Shown one piece after another: positions 47,710 through 59,281 of a DNA stretch of 64,000 nt (positions within the stretch are counted from its first letter, which is position 1; every line of letters begins with the position of its first letter). The position numbers and the translations under genes are program-made. The notes under the pieces are model-generated. The model did no database searches. It was not told the DNA's origin and saw only the letters and a list, made by a program, of their open reading frames with translations. Origin of the DNA: Cordia subcordata (lineage: Eukaryota; Streptophyta; Magnoliopsida; Boraginales; Cordiaceae). The stretch lies in assembly GCA_028554755.1 (NCBI GenBank), contig JAPTOF010000001.1, forward strand, positions 36,227,501 through 36,291,500, given 5' to 3'.

Positions 47710-49839
47710 GGTTTTTTTCTTTCCTTTCCTTTCATTTTAATTTCAAGAATGATATTAATATGCATATATACACACCTAAAATTGTTTTGGATTTTTTTCT
47801 TGAAGCCACAAGAACCTAAATCATTGAACCACCTTAAATGCACAATTTTTTCTTGGCCGTCAAGACATCATAATTGATGAAATTGTGATGACAACAATTT
47901 AAAAAAAAAAAAGAGTAAAAAGGATTTCTTAGTTGCAGCCATGAGCAGAAGCAAGAGCTTCTCATGTTTTTCCACATGCAATTCAAAAAAATTATTTTGT
48001 TAATTTTTTCCATTTGAGTTGTTGACCATGATCAACCAAGCTATTTGACTGATCTGTGAGTAGTGATTCAAGCAAAAGTTTTTTTTAGGAGCCTTAAGTT
48101 TTTCTGGTGGACCTTGAAAAAATGGACTTATGGCTTGTTTCTCAAAATTTTGGGTTCTCATAAATGGGTTAAGGCCTATATTACAAGTTAATAGAGTTTA
48201 ATAATTTATTTTAAAGGCTTGTGGCCTAATTAAAATAAATGAATTAAAATTAATTTTTAATTAATAAATAAAATAATAAATTGAAATTAGCTTTCAACTT
48301 TTTTTTTTAATTTTTCAAGACCCTCATTAATGAAAATTGACTATATGAGTCAACTGCTCCCACATAAATTTAGTATTTATGTTATTGCCCTAATCAAAAT
48401 ACAATTAATATTATTTGCCATTTTTTTAAAAAGAAATTTATATCTTTCATTGCAAGGTGGCATAAGAAATTTTAATTATCTCAATTGTTGGCATAAAAAT
48501 TTTAATTACTAATTATTCCTATTTTTTAATATTTTAAAAAATTATGGAAAAATTAGTTTTTATGCTTAATAAATTCTAGAAAAATTAGTAAAATTATTTT
48601 CATGCATGAGGTAGATGTGGGTTAGTCTCACTCTCCTAAACTGGTTAAGAAATTGGAATATCTTGTTATATGCTAATTTGTTTAACATATTAATATTAAT
48701 TAGTTTAACATCATCTAGAATCCATGTTGATTTGTTTAATATATTATATGTTTACTTAAATGTTAATTTGTTTAACATTATTATCAATATGAGATTATAA
48801 AATTCATGCTTGATAAATAAGTTATTTGGAGCATGATTGGAAACGCTTAGCTGTGTTTTCTATTGGGTTAATTCTTACTATGCATTCAACAGTAGGACAA
48901 TGATTGGGAACTTAGTGAACTTTTGACTCCGAGTTATGCAAATGTTTATTAACCTTGTCAATTATTGCTGAGCGTTTAAAGTATATGTATGTTGAATATT
49001 ATACCTTACGTGTAGATTAGTAGATCCCTAATAATAATTCTTTCTAGTAAAGAAAGAAAACTACTTTCAAGAGTATTTCATGTCCTTAGAGAATAAGTTT
49101 CTTGTGAAGGATTAGATAGGACAAGACTTATCTTTATATGAGATAGAGGATAAAAATGTACTAGGATCACTTCATTCGAGTGGGAGGATTTTAGTGAATG
49201 ATGAACTAGTTTCTCATCTGCAACTCCTTCTTCATTAGATACGAATGAAAGTAATCCTATTATTCGAGGTGGGAGTGTATCACTCTAAGTGGGAGTGTGT
49301 TGCTTCAAGTAGGGGCAACAACATAAATCTTGTTTCCAATGGGAGTAGGATTATTCCAAGTAGGAGTGATAATATAAATCTTGTTCCAAGTGGGAGCATG
49401 ATAAATGTTTCTTATCCAAGTAAGAGTCATGTTGATTGAAATGGGAACAACGAAGTGAGATTTAATGAATCTCGATTGAGAAATAGTTCTCATTGCAAGA
49501 TCCATTACCAATGATTTAAGATTGAAAGCTTTGGACTGTTTGTTTTTACAATACTCCTACAACAAGAAAATGAGCTAGGATTTGTATGAGCAGCTTTTCT
49601 ATCTCAAATTCTTATAAGGATATATGGGTTATAACAATCAAATAAAACATAGAGTTTATGAAATTCAATTAAGTTGAGAAGCTAATTGATCTTGCAAAGG
49701 GACACAAAGTTTAAAGACGGCTATATGGCCGAGAATTAAGTCTTGACTTGTCTTAAAAGGTATAAACAATAAATAGTGTTTGTTGAATGGCTTACCTCAA
49801 TTCACTTAATTCTAGCTATAACTGCATATTTACATCTTT
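47710..49839. other. Intergenic and probably 5' part of a decayed copia element
   Basis: AT-rich. Near 49306-49430 a ~60-bp unit (CAAGTAGGRG.. ATAAATCTTGTT.. GGGAG) is repeated twice. This just precedes recognisable copia reverse-transcriptase sequence and may be part of it. No gag or integrase recognised here. Confidence 0.4.
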
Positions 49840-50720
49840 AATTGCATCCAATGGATGTAAGACCAGTTTTTTTTTTTTTTTCAATGGAGAATTGAATAAA
49901 GATATTCATATGAAGTAATTTGGTGTTTCATTAAAGGTAGACCACAAAAACAAGGTTTGTAGACTTTTGAAGTTCATTTATGGTCTTAAATAATCTTCTG
50001 ATATTACACCAAAAGATCTAGAAGTAATTGAGTAGTTATGACATCATGTGTTGATGACATAATGATAGCTAGGTATGATATAGAATTTTATAAACAAGGT
50101 AAAAGACCTAGTTGATAATCTAATTTTGAGTTAAATAATATGGGTAAAATGTTATATATTCTTTAGGTAGAGATCTCAAGAGACTGTTCAAAGAAAATTT
50201 TGTCTCTATTTATTAGAGCACAGTATTTGATAAAGTACTTGAATGAGTTAATGTACAACCACAACCCATAGATATTCCTATCAAGTATAGTTGAATCATT
50301 GAGTAACAAAATATGTCCTAAGACTTTTTAAGTGAAGGAATAGATTTGTCGATTTCCAACGAGCATATTTGGAAGTCTTGTACTATGTGATGTGTACTAT
50401 ACTAGATATCTATTTCGCAAATGGCTTGGTAAATAAAATCAACCCGTTGCCAATCTAGTATTTTGGAAAGCAGTTAGTTAAGAGGATCTTCAAAATGAAA
50501 CTGAGTTTGTATTACTCGTTTCAATTAAGAAAAAGATTGTTTGGTGAAAGAAGCTTTTAGTTTTCTTATGATTGGCAATGCAATAATATTGATCTAGTGT
50601 TAGTCTACTGTGATAATAAGCTTCGATTGCTTGCACCAAGAACTGCAAGTGCCATTACCAAACACATATACACCAAATGTAACCGTGTAAAAGACATAAT
50701 TATGCAAAAGGATGTGATAT
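49840..50720 (+). pseudogene. Decayed Ty1/copia reverse transcriptase-RNase H
   Basis: Plus-strand translations in shifting frames match the order of copia pol: NGELNKDIHMK near 49885, KVCRLLKFIYGLK near 49950-49990, a catalytic-type VDDIMIA near 50050, LNNMGKMLYIL then EISRDCSK near 50130-50200, and YCDNKLRLLAPRTAS then a KHIYTKCNRVK stretch (RNase H end) near 50608-50690. Many stops and frameshifts mean it is long dead. Confidence 0.75.
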
Positions 50721-51390
50721 GAAGTATATTTGAACATGGATGGTCAAGATTTTAGTGACTAAATACATTCCTATAAGTGTGTTTGGTGTACACACTTGAT
50801 CTAAAGGATCACATAGCTATTAATATGCTTCTTCTATTGTTTTTCACAACATTCACAAGACAATTGTTTAATTATTGATTTATATACATACATATATTAT
50901 GTGAATGCTTTGTAAATTCGTTGTTTATTAAGAAAAGTATGTCGAGTAGACAAGAGGTAGGGTTAGCCTTCTCACACAGGTAACTGCCTCCATTATCATT
51001 GTGATAAGTGAAGATGAGGCAAGATTTTAAGAAAATTATCAGAGGGATAATTTTGAGAGCTATATATTTAAAATTACAAATGTCACCTAAATAGTGATAG
51101 AAGGTCATTATAGTCATTTTGGTGAAAATATTCACCAAGTTTATCATGTAAGCCAGATATGAGTTCAAGTAATGACTAGATCAGGGAACTCAAATTTGGA
51201 CATTTATGGTGTCTAAATATCATCTGTAGATCATTCTTTATGGAAATAAAAGACATACACTTTATGGGAAAAGATGAAAATGCTGTAGCTCATGTTTCAT
51301 ACCATGTGTGCTAGTTTCAACCAAATGGGTTAACATAAGTATGATCTCAACTTATGTTATGTGAGACCTAATGCTTTTGTGGTGGTGAGA

Positions 51391-51617
51391 GAATGAGAAG
51401 AATTTTAGAAAGAGTGATTGTATATTTCTATTTCACAAAATTGTTTACAGATTATAACTATTTATAGCCTGAGATGGGTAGTTATTCAGAGTAACTAACT
51501 CTTCCAGCTAAGCATCAGCTAGTACAAAATATCTCCTAACTAACTAGGTACAACATATTGAGCTAATAACTGACTAAGTACAACTTCCTAAAGCATCTAA
51601 GCCTATGTACACTATTA
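51391..51617 (-). repeat. 3' LTR of the nested copia
   Basis: 227 bp, matching 56035-56261. The conserved CTATTTATAGCC may overlap the promoter (TATAAATA on the minus strand). Confidence 0.85.
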
Positions 51618-51624
51618 TCCCCTC

Positions 51625-53097
51625 TCAAGCTGATGCTGGGATAGCTAGGGAAAGCTTGCTCCTTAAGTAAGTGAACCTGGAAATAGAAAGAGATTTGGTA
51701 AACATATCTGCCAGTTGTTCTTGAGTAGAGATATAGGAGATCTGAAGTTGATTGTGCAGTAGTTGTTCCCTTAAAAAGTGGCAATCTAGATCAATGTGTT
51801 TGGTTCTATTATATTGGACTGGATTGGAGGCTAAAGCAATAGCTGACTGGTTGTCACACCACATGACAGGTTTATGAATTGAAATAGAAAAATCTTTAAG
51901 AAGGTAAGTTAGCCACTTCAACTCTACAGCAGTGGTTGAAAGACTTCTATACTCTGCTTCAGTAGAACTTTTTGCCACAGTGTTCTGTCTCTTGGAACTC
52001 CAGGACACCAGGTTGGGACCTAAAAATATAGCAAATCCAGTAACTGACCTCCTTGTTTTAGGATCAGTAGCCCAATCTGAATTAGAAAATACCTGCAGAT
52101 GTAACATTCTGGGTCTAAACACTAATCTAATACTTAATGACCCTTGAATATACCTCAGCAGTCTTTTAAGATCAGCATAGTTCTGCTGTGATGGATTATG
52201 CATAAATTGGCATAGATAATTGATTGAGTACTGGATGTCTGGTCTTGTTAAAGTGAGATATTGAAGAGCCCCCACAAGACTCCTAAAATGAGTAGGAGAT
52301 GCATAAGGCTGATCAGAGATAGGATTCTTCGAAGTAACAGTTGGTATGGAAGCAGCCTTGCAATTAAGCATGCCAGACCTATTTATGAGGTCTGAAGCAT
52401 ATTTCCTCTGATTTAGAAGAAAGCCATTGGCATTTTTGTGACATTCTAACCCCAGAAAATAAGACAAGTCACCTAAATCCTTGATGGCAAATTGTTTGCC
52501 CATGTCTACCATTAAGGTTGTTATTGTTGCAGTATTAGAGCCTATCAAAATTATATCATCTAAATAAATGAGAATAACCAATAGATCAGCTCCAAACTTC
52601 TTGAAAAATAGAGAAGTATTAGCCTGACTACAAGTAAATCCTTGTTGGATTAAAAATGAAGTCAGAAGTTGATACCAAGCTCTAAGGGCCTGTTTGAGAC
52701 CATAGATAGACTTTTTGAGTAAGCAAACATGATCAGGATGTTCCTGAGAGACAAAACCCTGAGGTTGTTGCATGTAAACTTTCTCTTCAAGATGTCCATG
52801 CAGAAATGCATTGGACACATCTAACTGTTTTATAGTCCATCCAGCTGAGAGAGCTAAAGAAAGTACAATTCTCACTGTAGGCATCTTGACTACTGGACTA
52901 AATGTCTCAGAGTAGTCAATGCCATAAGATTGATGAAAACCCTTAGCAACTAATCTTGCTTTGTATCTTGCCACAGAACCATCTGCATGCCTCTTTATTT
53001 TGAAAACCCACTTGTACCTAATAGGAAGTCTGTTTGGAGGTAAAGGAACCAACTGCCAAGTATTTTGAGCTTGCAAAGCCTTAAACTCCTCAGTCAT
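51625..53097 (-). CDS. Copia reverse transcriptase-RNase H, intact 490-residue frame
   Basis: This region copies the element RNA into DNA and removes the RNA strand. Visible motifs are NTWQLVPLP and YKWVFKIKRHADGSVARYKA (RT start), GYDYSETFSPVVK-type sequence (here GIDYSETFSPVVK), LDVSNAFLHG, the catalytic YLDD (usually YVDD in copia), LTRPDIQYSI, and RNase H motifs KSSTEAEYRSLS, WCDNQSAI and RTKHIDLDCHFLRE. The stop TGA at 51625-51627 falls just before the polypurine tract and 3' LTR. The upstream protease-integrase frame is shifted relative to it, so in the intact ancestor this was the end of one long polyprotein, and its start here is arbitrary. It is remarkably free of stops compared with the rest of the element. 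Confidence 0.9.
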   Translation of the reverse strand: MTEEFKALQAQNTWQLVPLPPNRLPIRYKWVFKIKRHADGSVARYKARLVAKGFHQSYGIDYSETFSPVVKMPTVRIVLSLALSAGWTIKQLDVSNAFLHGHLEEKVYMQQPQGFVSQEHPDHVCLLKKSIYGLKQALRAWYQLLTSFLIQQGFTCSQANTSLFFKKFGADLLVILIYLDDIILIGSNTATITTLMVDMGKQFAIKDLGDLSYFLGLECHKNANGFLLNQRKYASDLINRSGMLNCKAASIPTVTSKNPISDQPYASPTHFRSLVGALQYLTLTRPDIQYSINYLCQFMHNPSQQNYADLKRLLRYIQGSLSIRLVFRPRMLHLQVFSNSDWATDPKTRRSVTGFAIFLGPNLVSWSSKRQNTVAKSSTEAEYRSLSTTAVELKWLTYLLKDFSISIHKPVMWCDNQSAIALASNPVQYNRTKHIDLDCHFLREQLLHNQLQISYISTQEQLADMFTKSLSISRFTYLRSKLSLAIPASA

Positions 53098-54922
53098 AGC
53101 TTGCTGCCAATGAAAGTTCTTGGCTGCTTCTTTCTATGTCTCTGGCTCTTGAGTAGAAGGAGTCATTATAAGAGTATTGGGTGAGAGAATAGAGGCCTTG
53201 TGGAGTTGGGAAGAGCAGTGTCAAGTCAAGGAGCTGGAGCAGGTCCAGACTCAGTAGATTTATGTGCAGACTGAGCAGAAGCTGAATCAATTGTAAAATG
53301 AACGAGGAACTGGAATTAGTAGAAGAAGAAACTAGAATAAGTTGTGATGACTGATGTTGAGTGTGTTCTGAGGAAGATATTGCAGTGGTGGTGTTAACAG
53401 AGGACTGTGATGAGCTAAAGAAAATTGGAGATAAAGAGAATAGATTACTATCAATGAAGACAGTAGACTTTCCCTTATCATGAGTTGAATTTTCAAAGGG
53501 AAAAACTGACTCAAAAAACTGGATATGTCTTGAAATGTAGACCATCTTAGTGTGCAAGTCATAGCATTTGTAGCCCTTTAAAATAGTAGAATAGCCCAAG
53601 AAAAGGTAGGGTTTAGATTTTGGTTCCAGTTTATGTTTAGTGTAAGGTTTAAGCCAAGGAAAACAAAGGCACCTACACACCTTTAGATGAGAATAACTAG
53701 GAGTTTTGTTATAAAGACATTCAAATGGGGATTTATTATTTAAAATTGGTCTTGGCAATCTATTAAGAAGATAGTTAGCAGTGGACAGAGCCTCTAACAA
53801 GAAGGTATGAGGCATTGAGGTAGTGTTGAGCAAGGCTAGAACAGTTTCAAGAAGATGTCTATGCCTTCTCTCAGCCCTGCCATTTTGCTCTGGAGTGTAA
53901 GGACAACTGGTTTGGTGAATAATGCCAAATAATTGCAAATAAGAGGCAAATGCTTTGTTAAGAAATTTTATACCATTATCTGTTCTAAGTGTCTTAATTT
54001 GAGTGGAGAACTGAGTCATGATCATTTGATGGAAAACTTTAAACATAGAAAATACTTTTGACTTGCATTTAAAGGGATAAATCCAGGCAAACCTGGAAAA
54101 GTCATCTACAAACAAGACATAGTACCTGAAATTCTGAAAAGAAAGGATTTGTGTTGGTCCCCACACATCTGAATGAACTAATTCAAAAGGTTTGAGAGAT
54201 ACAGACTCAGATAAAGGAAATTGCAACTAGTGAATTTTAGCTACAGTACATGATTCACACTGTACTTTATTACAAGGCACTAAAGACAAGACATGACTCA
54301 AACTTTAGACAATCTGATGATAGGGATGGCCTAGCCTTTGATGCCACAGAGCTGAATTTGTAGCAGCTAAAACTATAGTAGGATTGACTTGAATAGAAGA
54401 AGATAATGTTTGGCTGGAAGGAAGAATGTAGACACCACCTTCACAGGGGCCCTTGAACATGACCTTGTGTGTGAAGTTGTTCAACAGTTGGACCTCCTTA
54501 GAGCTAAAAACAAGGGTAATATTGTTATCTTGAGCAAGTTGGAACACAGACAGAAGATTATAGGATATTTAAGGAATATGAAGCATGTGTTGCAAAGAGA
54601 AGGAAAAAGAGGAGATACTCAAATAACCTGAGTCAGTGTAAGTTATAGATAGATGAGCACCATTGCCAATGGAAACAAACTCATCTTCTTCATAGGTTTG
54701 ATAGGTGGAAAAGTTGGTGAGATCATTTGTAACATGATTGGTTGCACCAGAGTCAAGAATCCAAGAACTACTTCCTAAAGCAGAGGTAGACTGAGCAGTC
54801 ATGGCTTGTTTCTTGGCTTTTGGATTGACATAGTTTAAAGTATCAAGTCTATGCCAACATTCTAGTGCCATATGGTTCTTTTTCCCACATATTTGGCAGA
54901 TTATTGGAGTTGACTGAGACAC
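53090..54922 (-). pseudogene. Copia zinc knuckle-protease-integrase section with nonsense mutations
   Basis: In one minus-strand frame: a gag zinc knuckle (CQICGKKNHMALEC, C-x2-C-x4-H-x4-C), the protease site WILDSGATNHVT, the pre-integrase motif WHQRLGHP, and the integrase DDE residues in HSDVWGP, LRTDNG and PYTPEQNGRAERR. Three in-frame stops interrupt it, at 54569-54571, 54305-54307 and 54227-54229. A frameshift separates it from the RT frame below about 53.5 kb. The usual TDNGGEF reads TDNGIKF here, a change next to the second Asp. Confidence 0.85.
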
Positions 54923-54936
54923 ATTAGAAGCAGAAC

Positions 54937-55800
54937 TTAAAGCAAAGTCCTATGACTGTGATGAAGGCTGATTAGTAGTAGCTTGTTGAGGATAGCCTCC
55001 TCTCTACCTCCAGTTTGTCTGCCTCTTCCTCTATTATTGTTTGATTTGTCTCTGCCTCTAGTTGATGAAGCTTGAGTGTAAAGAGCACAGTGAGGATAGG
55101 AAGCAGATTCTTGTAGGGACAGGGTTGAGAACATCTGCATATCAACTTCCTCAGTAAGAAGAAGACTGGAAAGTTTGGCAATGGAAATAGGCTTATTCTT
55201 AAGCCTAAGTGTGGCCTTAAAATGATTGTATTCTTGAGGTAAACCTCTAAGAACACAGATTAGTAGATTCTTATCTGAGACCACCTTAAAGACCTCAGCT
55301 AGATTGTCAGTGATAGATTTCACTTCATCTAGGTATTGTTGCATAGATTTATTGCCTTTTTGAAGATTATGCAATTTGTTCTTCAACTGATGTATATGTT
55401 GCCTTGGCATAGAATGAAACATGAGTTCAAGAGCTTCCCAAATAGCTACTATTGTGGTAAGCTTATGGATTTGTGGTAAAACAGATGGTGAGATGGAAGC
55501 AAATAGGCAAGGTCTGAGCCTCTTATCAATGGCAACCCATAGAAGAAACTATGGATTTGCAGTATAACCTCCTTCTTCACTTCGTAAGAGCTTGGGAGGA
55601 CAAGGATAAGCACTAGTAACATGATCTAACATGTTATAAGCTGAAAGCAAACCTTCTATTTGAGATCTCCAGAGAGAATAGTTGTTGTTATCAAGCTTTA
55701 CTGGAGTCATAGCACGCCACTCATGAACAAGCTCCTTGACCTTAGATGGAATTTGAATAGCTGCCGTGGATGAATCACAAGCTTGGAGAACAAGAGACGA
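54937..55800 (-). pseudogene. Copia gag
   Basis: Minus-strand reading gives a UBN2-type gag: IPSKVKELVHEWRAMTPVKL near the start, LWRSQIEGLLSAYNMLDHV, IWEALELMF, then a glycine/arginine-rich tail (RGRGRQTGGR). A premature TAG lies at 55549-55551, and a frameshift near 54985-55010 separates it from the zinc-knuckle frame. No good start ATG is visible ahead of SSTAAIQIPSK. Confidence 0.75.
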
Positions 55801-56012
55801 AAATGAGAAAACTGCAAAGATAGCTCGAAATCGATTGATGAAGAGCAGCGAAGGTAGAGAACCCTAGATCAAGCTCAAGCGACTTCAATAAAACCCTAAT
55901 TTGAGATGGGTGAGGATCGCGATTGAAGAAAAATGAAGATTCAAAAACCTAGAAGATGTTTCGGGAAAAAAAAAATTCTCCAGGATCAATGGAAAAAGGT
56001 TCCAGACCTTTT

Positions 56013-56030
56013 CATGGCTCTGGATACCAC
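56013..56030 (-). other. Primer-binding site of the nested copia, with one extra base
   Basis: Minus strand TGGTATCCAGAGCCATG, which is the Met-initiator tRNA site TGGTATCAGAGCC with an inserted C. It lies four bases inside the 5' LTR. Confidence 0.75.
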
Positions 56031-56034
56031 GAGC

Positions 56035-56261
56035 GAATGAGAAGAATTTTAGAAAGAGTGATTGTATATTTTTGTTTCACAAAACTGTTTACAGGTTGTA
56101 ACTATTTATAGCCTAAGATGGGTAGTTATTCAGAGTAACCAACTCTTCCAGCTAAGCATCAGCTAGTACAAAATATCTCCTAACTAACTAGGTATAACAC
56201 ATTCAACTAATAACTGACTAAGTACAACTTTCTGAAGCATTTAAGCCTATGTACACTATTA
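56035..56261 (-). repeat. 5' LTR of the nested copia
   Basis: 227 bp, partner of 51391-51617. Confidence 0.85.
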
Positions 56262-56773
56262 GGTAGCTCTATACGTGTACCTTTAGACTTCGATCAGATA
56301 CTTGAGACTCAGTTTGATGCTTGCTGTCTTAGTGTGTTGCCAAAGGACTACATACATTGATTCGGTCTGACGGAACATGTCTGGAAAAGCGAGGCGAGTT
56401 GATGTCAAGAGAATTGTGAGAAGAGGAAGATCATTGACCAAATCTTATTAGTCTCTATTCATTGGTCAACTGATTATAACTTGTTATGAATTACAAGATA
56501 TTATTGTGGACACAAGATATGATAATGGGATCTTGAAAGATATCTTAATGTGATTCATTTGATCTAGGATACTTACATACTTTTTTGATCTACTTGTAGG
56601 TTTGTGTCTGACGTGAGACTATATATTCCTAACAGATGTATAGCATTGAAGCTCTCATAGTATGCTAGTCACACGGTCTACTTTACTTATATAAACAATG
56701 GCAAATTTTTAATGAAAATTTGTTTCTCGGCATAAAATGTATATGAGCACTCCCATTATGTGTGAGTGGGAGA

Positions 56774-56985
56774 TGTTAGATTTAGTGGGGTCCGCCCATA
56801 AGAGGTCCCCACTTGACTAAAGGGTATTTTAGTTTACTTTGATAACTATTATATAATCCTAATTATATTAGGATAAATGCACATTAAGGAGGTGCTGATA
56901 ATTATATATAGTCCTTTATATATCATGTCTGAATAACTCTCAGAAAAACTTTGAGAAAAAAATCTTGCAAGAATTCTGAGGAAAA
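56774..56985 (+). repeat. Probable 3' LTR start of the older copia
   Basis: A purine tract (AGTGGGAGA) is followed by TGTTAGATTTAGTGGGG, the usual polypurine-tract/LTR junction, and a TATATATAG-type promoter near 56903-56912. The right end is unclear because a MITE copy adjoins. Confidence 0.5.
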
Positions 56986-56987
56986 AA

Positions 56988-57530
56988 AACTTTGTTCCTT
57001 ATCTTCTTAAGCATCACTTTGGTCCTCTATATTTATCGTTGTGCCAACATTAGTCCTCTTGTTATGTGCTGTTAAAATTTAAACAAAATCAATACATGAT
57101 TTTATTTTTTGTGTCACGTTTGTCCCCTATATTTCCTAGTTGTGTCAAAATTAGTCCTTCTATGTTATTTTTCCCCAATTCTAATGACTCGTACTTACTG
57201 GACTAACATTGGCACAATGAAAAAACAAAAAGAACTAAAAAGTTTTAATTTAAAAGATAAGGGGCAAAATTTTCAAAAGCGATAAAAAATAAGTAACTTC
57301 CGAGATAATTAACTCAATTATAAATTTATTGGCTTTAACATATGACTGGCTACAACATTATTTTCATATAAATAATTAAAAGTAAATATAATACGTATAG
57401 TACTTTTGGTTCATGGCTTATCTGACAAACACAAGCATTATTAATCATACATGGTAAATATGTAATGCTGGAATCTTCTTTAATTTCCATCTATAAGAAT
57501 GTCTTTGACTCTCCACTTAATGCAATTAAT
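56988..57530 (+). repeat. Duplicated segment A, copy 2 (MITE copy plus flank)
   Basis: Partner of 45615-46110, in the same orientation. It lacks the outer left arm of the MITE, cut off by the retrotransposon, and carries ~90 extra bases near 57356-57450. Confidence 0.6.
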
Positions 57531-58074
57531 ATGTTAGTATTTTGATTTGATTAAGTACTATCATTTCACCATCTAAAAACTCTTACAAAATCTCATATTT
57601 TGTTGCGTTTCGAAGGCAAATTTTACTGAAAGTATTCTGGTAAAATGCCACCATTACATTTTGAGCTTGTTGCAGCAATTGCAATAAAATCAAAAACCGT
57701 TGCCAATAACTTTATGGAATATTTTCTGGCCGTTGTTTGTTGCTTATTTTTTATTACAACGGTGTTTTACAAAGAAATGAGGTGGTAACTTTAACACATC
57801 TATCAACAAGTTTAAACTTTTAGATGAAGTGATAACCCTCTAACATATGATAACAATTAATATGGGCATGTCACTTGATGCATCCGTACTCAAATGTTTG
57901 CTGTATATTTCTTGAGCAGATGTATTTTTAAGAAGAACCAGCAATTATTCTAAAGTAACTCAACTAGTTCCCAAATAATGGTCCCTCATGTTATATTAAC
58001 ATGTAGATTGGTACTTAAAGAAGCAAAAGCATAGTACCATAATATAACACCCTCCTACATTAGTTCTTTGTGAT
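57531..58074. other. Intergenic; possible interior of a CACTA-like element
   Basis: Contains AACCGTTGCCAATAAC near 57696 and similar CAACCGCTGCC near 58530, which resemble short CACTA subterminal repeats. No gene. Confidence 0.35.
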
Positions 58075-58445
58075 ATCTTTGTGCACTTTATAATAGCTTA
58101 AATTCATTGCTACTGTCATTACGGATTTAAGCATTTTTGGCTACCTGATTAGGGTCAATATGATGACAGGCCAGTAGTTGGACCTGGGTTATTAAAAGTT
58201 TACCAAAGTAGGCTTTAGGTAGATTTTACATTGCCTAAGTTCCTGGACAATGGTTCTATCCTCTTTGTGTCTAGGCAGCGATGAGGACGTTGCGTGTTTA
58301 AGGAGGAGAGCCTATAATGTCCTCTCACAATGGCTTAAGTTCACTGCTAGTGTCGTTATGGGCTTAAGCAATTTGGACCAGTTGATTAAGCTTAATGTGG
58401 TGATAGGCCAATAGTTGGGCTTGGGGTCATTACACATGCAGTGCA
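58075..58445. repeat. ~125-bp sequence repeated with 237-bp offset
   Basis: RGCTTAARTTCAYTGCTAST.. and GTGRTAGGCCARTAGTTGG-like stretches occur at about 58095-58195 and 58332-58435. Confidence 0.7.
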
Positions 58446-58499
58446 CAAATAGCAAAATAATGAACCAAATATATAAGGTAAGAAATTATAATAAATACA

Positions 58500-58610
58500 T
58501 ATATAATTGTTAAGCAATTTTACATACCAACCGCTGCCTATTTCTCACAATGAGTTATGTTTTTAGCAGCAATTACTGAACCACCACCTATTTGTGAAAT
58601 TCTTGTAGTG
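58500..58610. mobile_element. CACTA-type element terminus (right end)
   Basis: Ends ..GAAATTCTTGTAGTG at 58610, the reverse complement of CACTACAAGAATTTC, a classic CACTA terminus. It is preceded by repeated GCAGCAATTACTGAACC-like subterminal motifs. The left terminus was not found. Confidence 0.55.
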
Positions 58611-59281
58611 TAATTAATCAGACTTACTAGGATTTGTGCTGTATTTTCTAGTTTGCTTGATTGTTTCTTCAGTTATCTAGTTGTTCTACTGACCCATTCG
58701 CATCGAGTGGCCTCCAGGGCAACACAAACAAAATCATACTCGCGCATTATTTAGTTTTTTTTTTTTTGGGTCAAAAGCGAGGTTCTTTTTCCTGAAAATT
58801 TATTGATAACCAAAGAAGTTTACAAAAGTAGGCCAATTTCTCTGGAGTTAACCTATATATTGAACTTACTGACACCGCATTTAAATTTCTTCAAACACCT
58901 TAATGTCTCACAACAATATAATATATCACCAGGGCAAGCATTGTTGTTAATTTTATATCCATTTTTGGAGATGCTATAATGGACCACGCCTAGTGCTTAT
59001 GACCTTTTGGAGAAGCTATATATAATCAAAATGCAGATAAATCTCCATTGATTTAATTAGTTTGCAATGAAACATTGCCTTCTCCAAAAGCTCATGCATG
59101 TAATTTCATGAAAATCATATCATGAAATATAGGTTGAAACATTATCCTAACCGCTTAATTATAGTTTATAATTACTTAACATGGAAGCCATATTACAACG
59201 TATCAGTTTCATTTAATTACCATTTATCTATTGTTGCTCTAGTAATTTTAACGCTATTAAACCACCTGAGCAAGCCGTTGC
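58611..59281. other. Intergenic
   Basis: AT-rich, no gene or clear element. Confidence 0.35.

Larger units (their letters stand above)
51391..56261 (-). mobile_element. Ty1/copia retrotransposon, near full length (4.9 kb), nested in the older copia
   Basis: Two 227-bp LTRs (51391-51617 and 56035-56261) differ at about 14 positions by eye, near 94% identity. On the minus strand the order is 5' LTR, primer site, gag, protease, integrase, RT-RNase H, polypurine tract (GAGAGGGGATAATAG, 51610-51624 region), 3' LTR: the copia order. Gag and the protease-integrase section carry stops and frameshifts, so it cannot move on its own. I could not fix a clean target duplication. Confidence 0.9.
49840..56985 (+). 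mobile_element. Old plus-strand copia element, interrupted by a younger copia
   Basis: It comprises the decayed pol at 49.8-50.7 kb, a 3' internal region on both sides of the minus-strand insertion (51391-56261), and a probable polypurine tract plus 3' LTR at 56774. The 5' LTR was not found, so the left limit is a minimum. Confidence 0.6.

Noticed and set aside
51381..51395. Possible target-site duplication of the nested copia (GTGGT or GGTGA)
   Set aside because: No exact 5-bp match with the right flank (GGTAG) under any reasonable LTR boundary, so I do not claim one.
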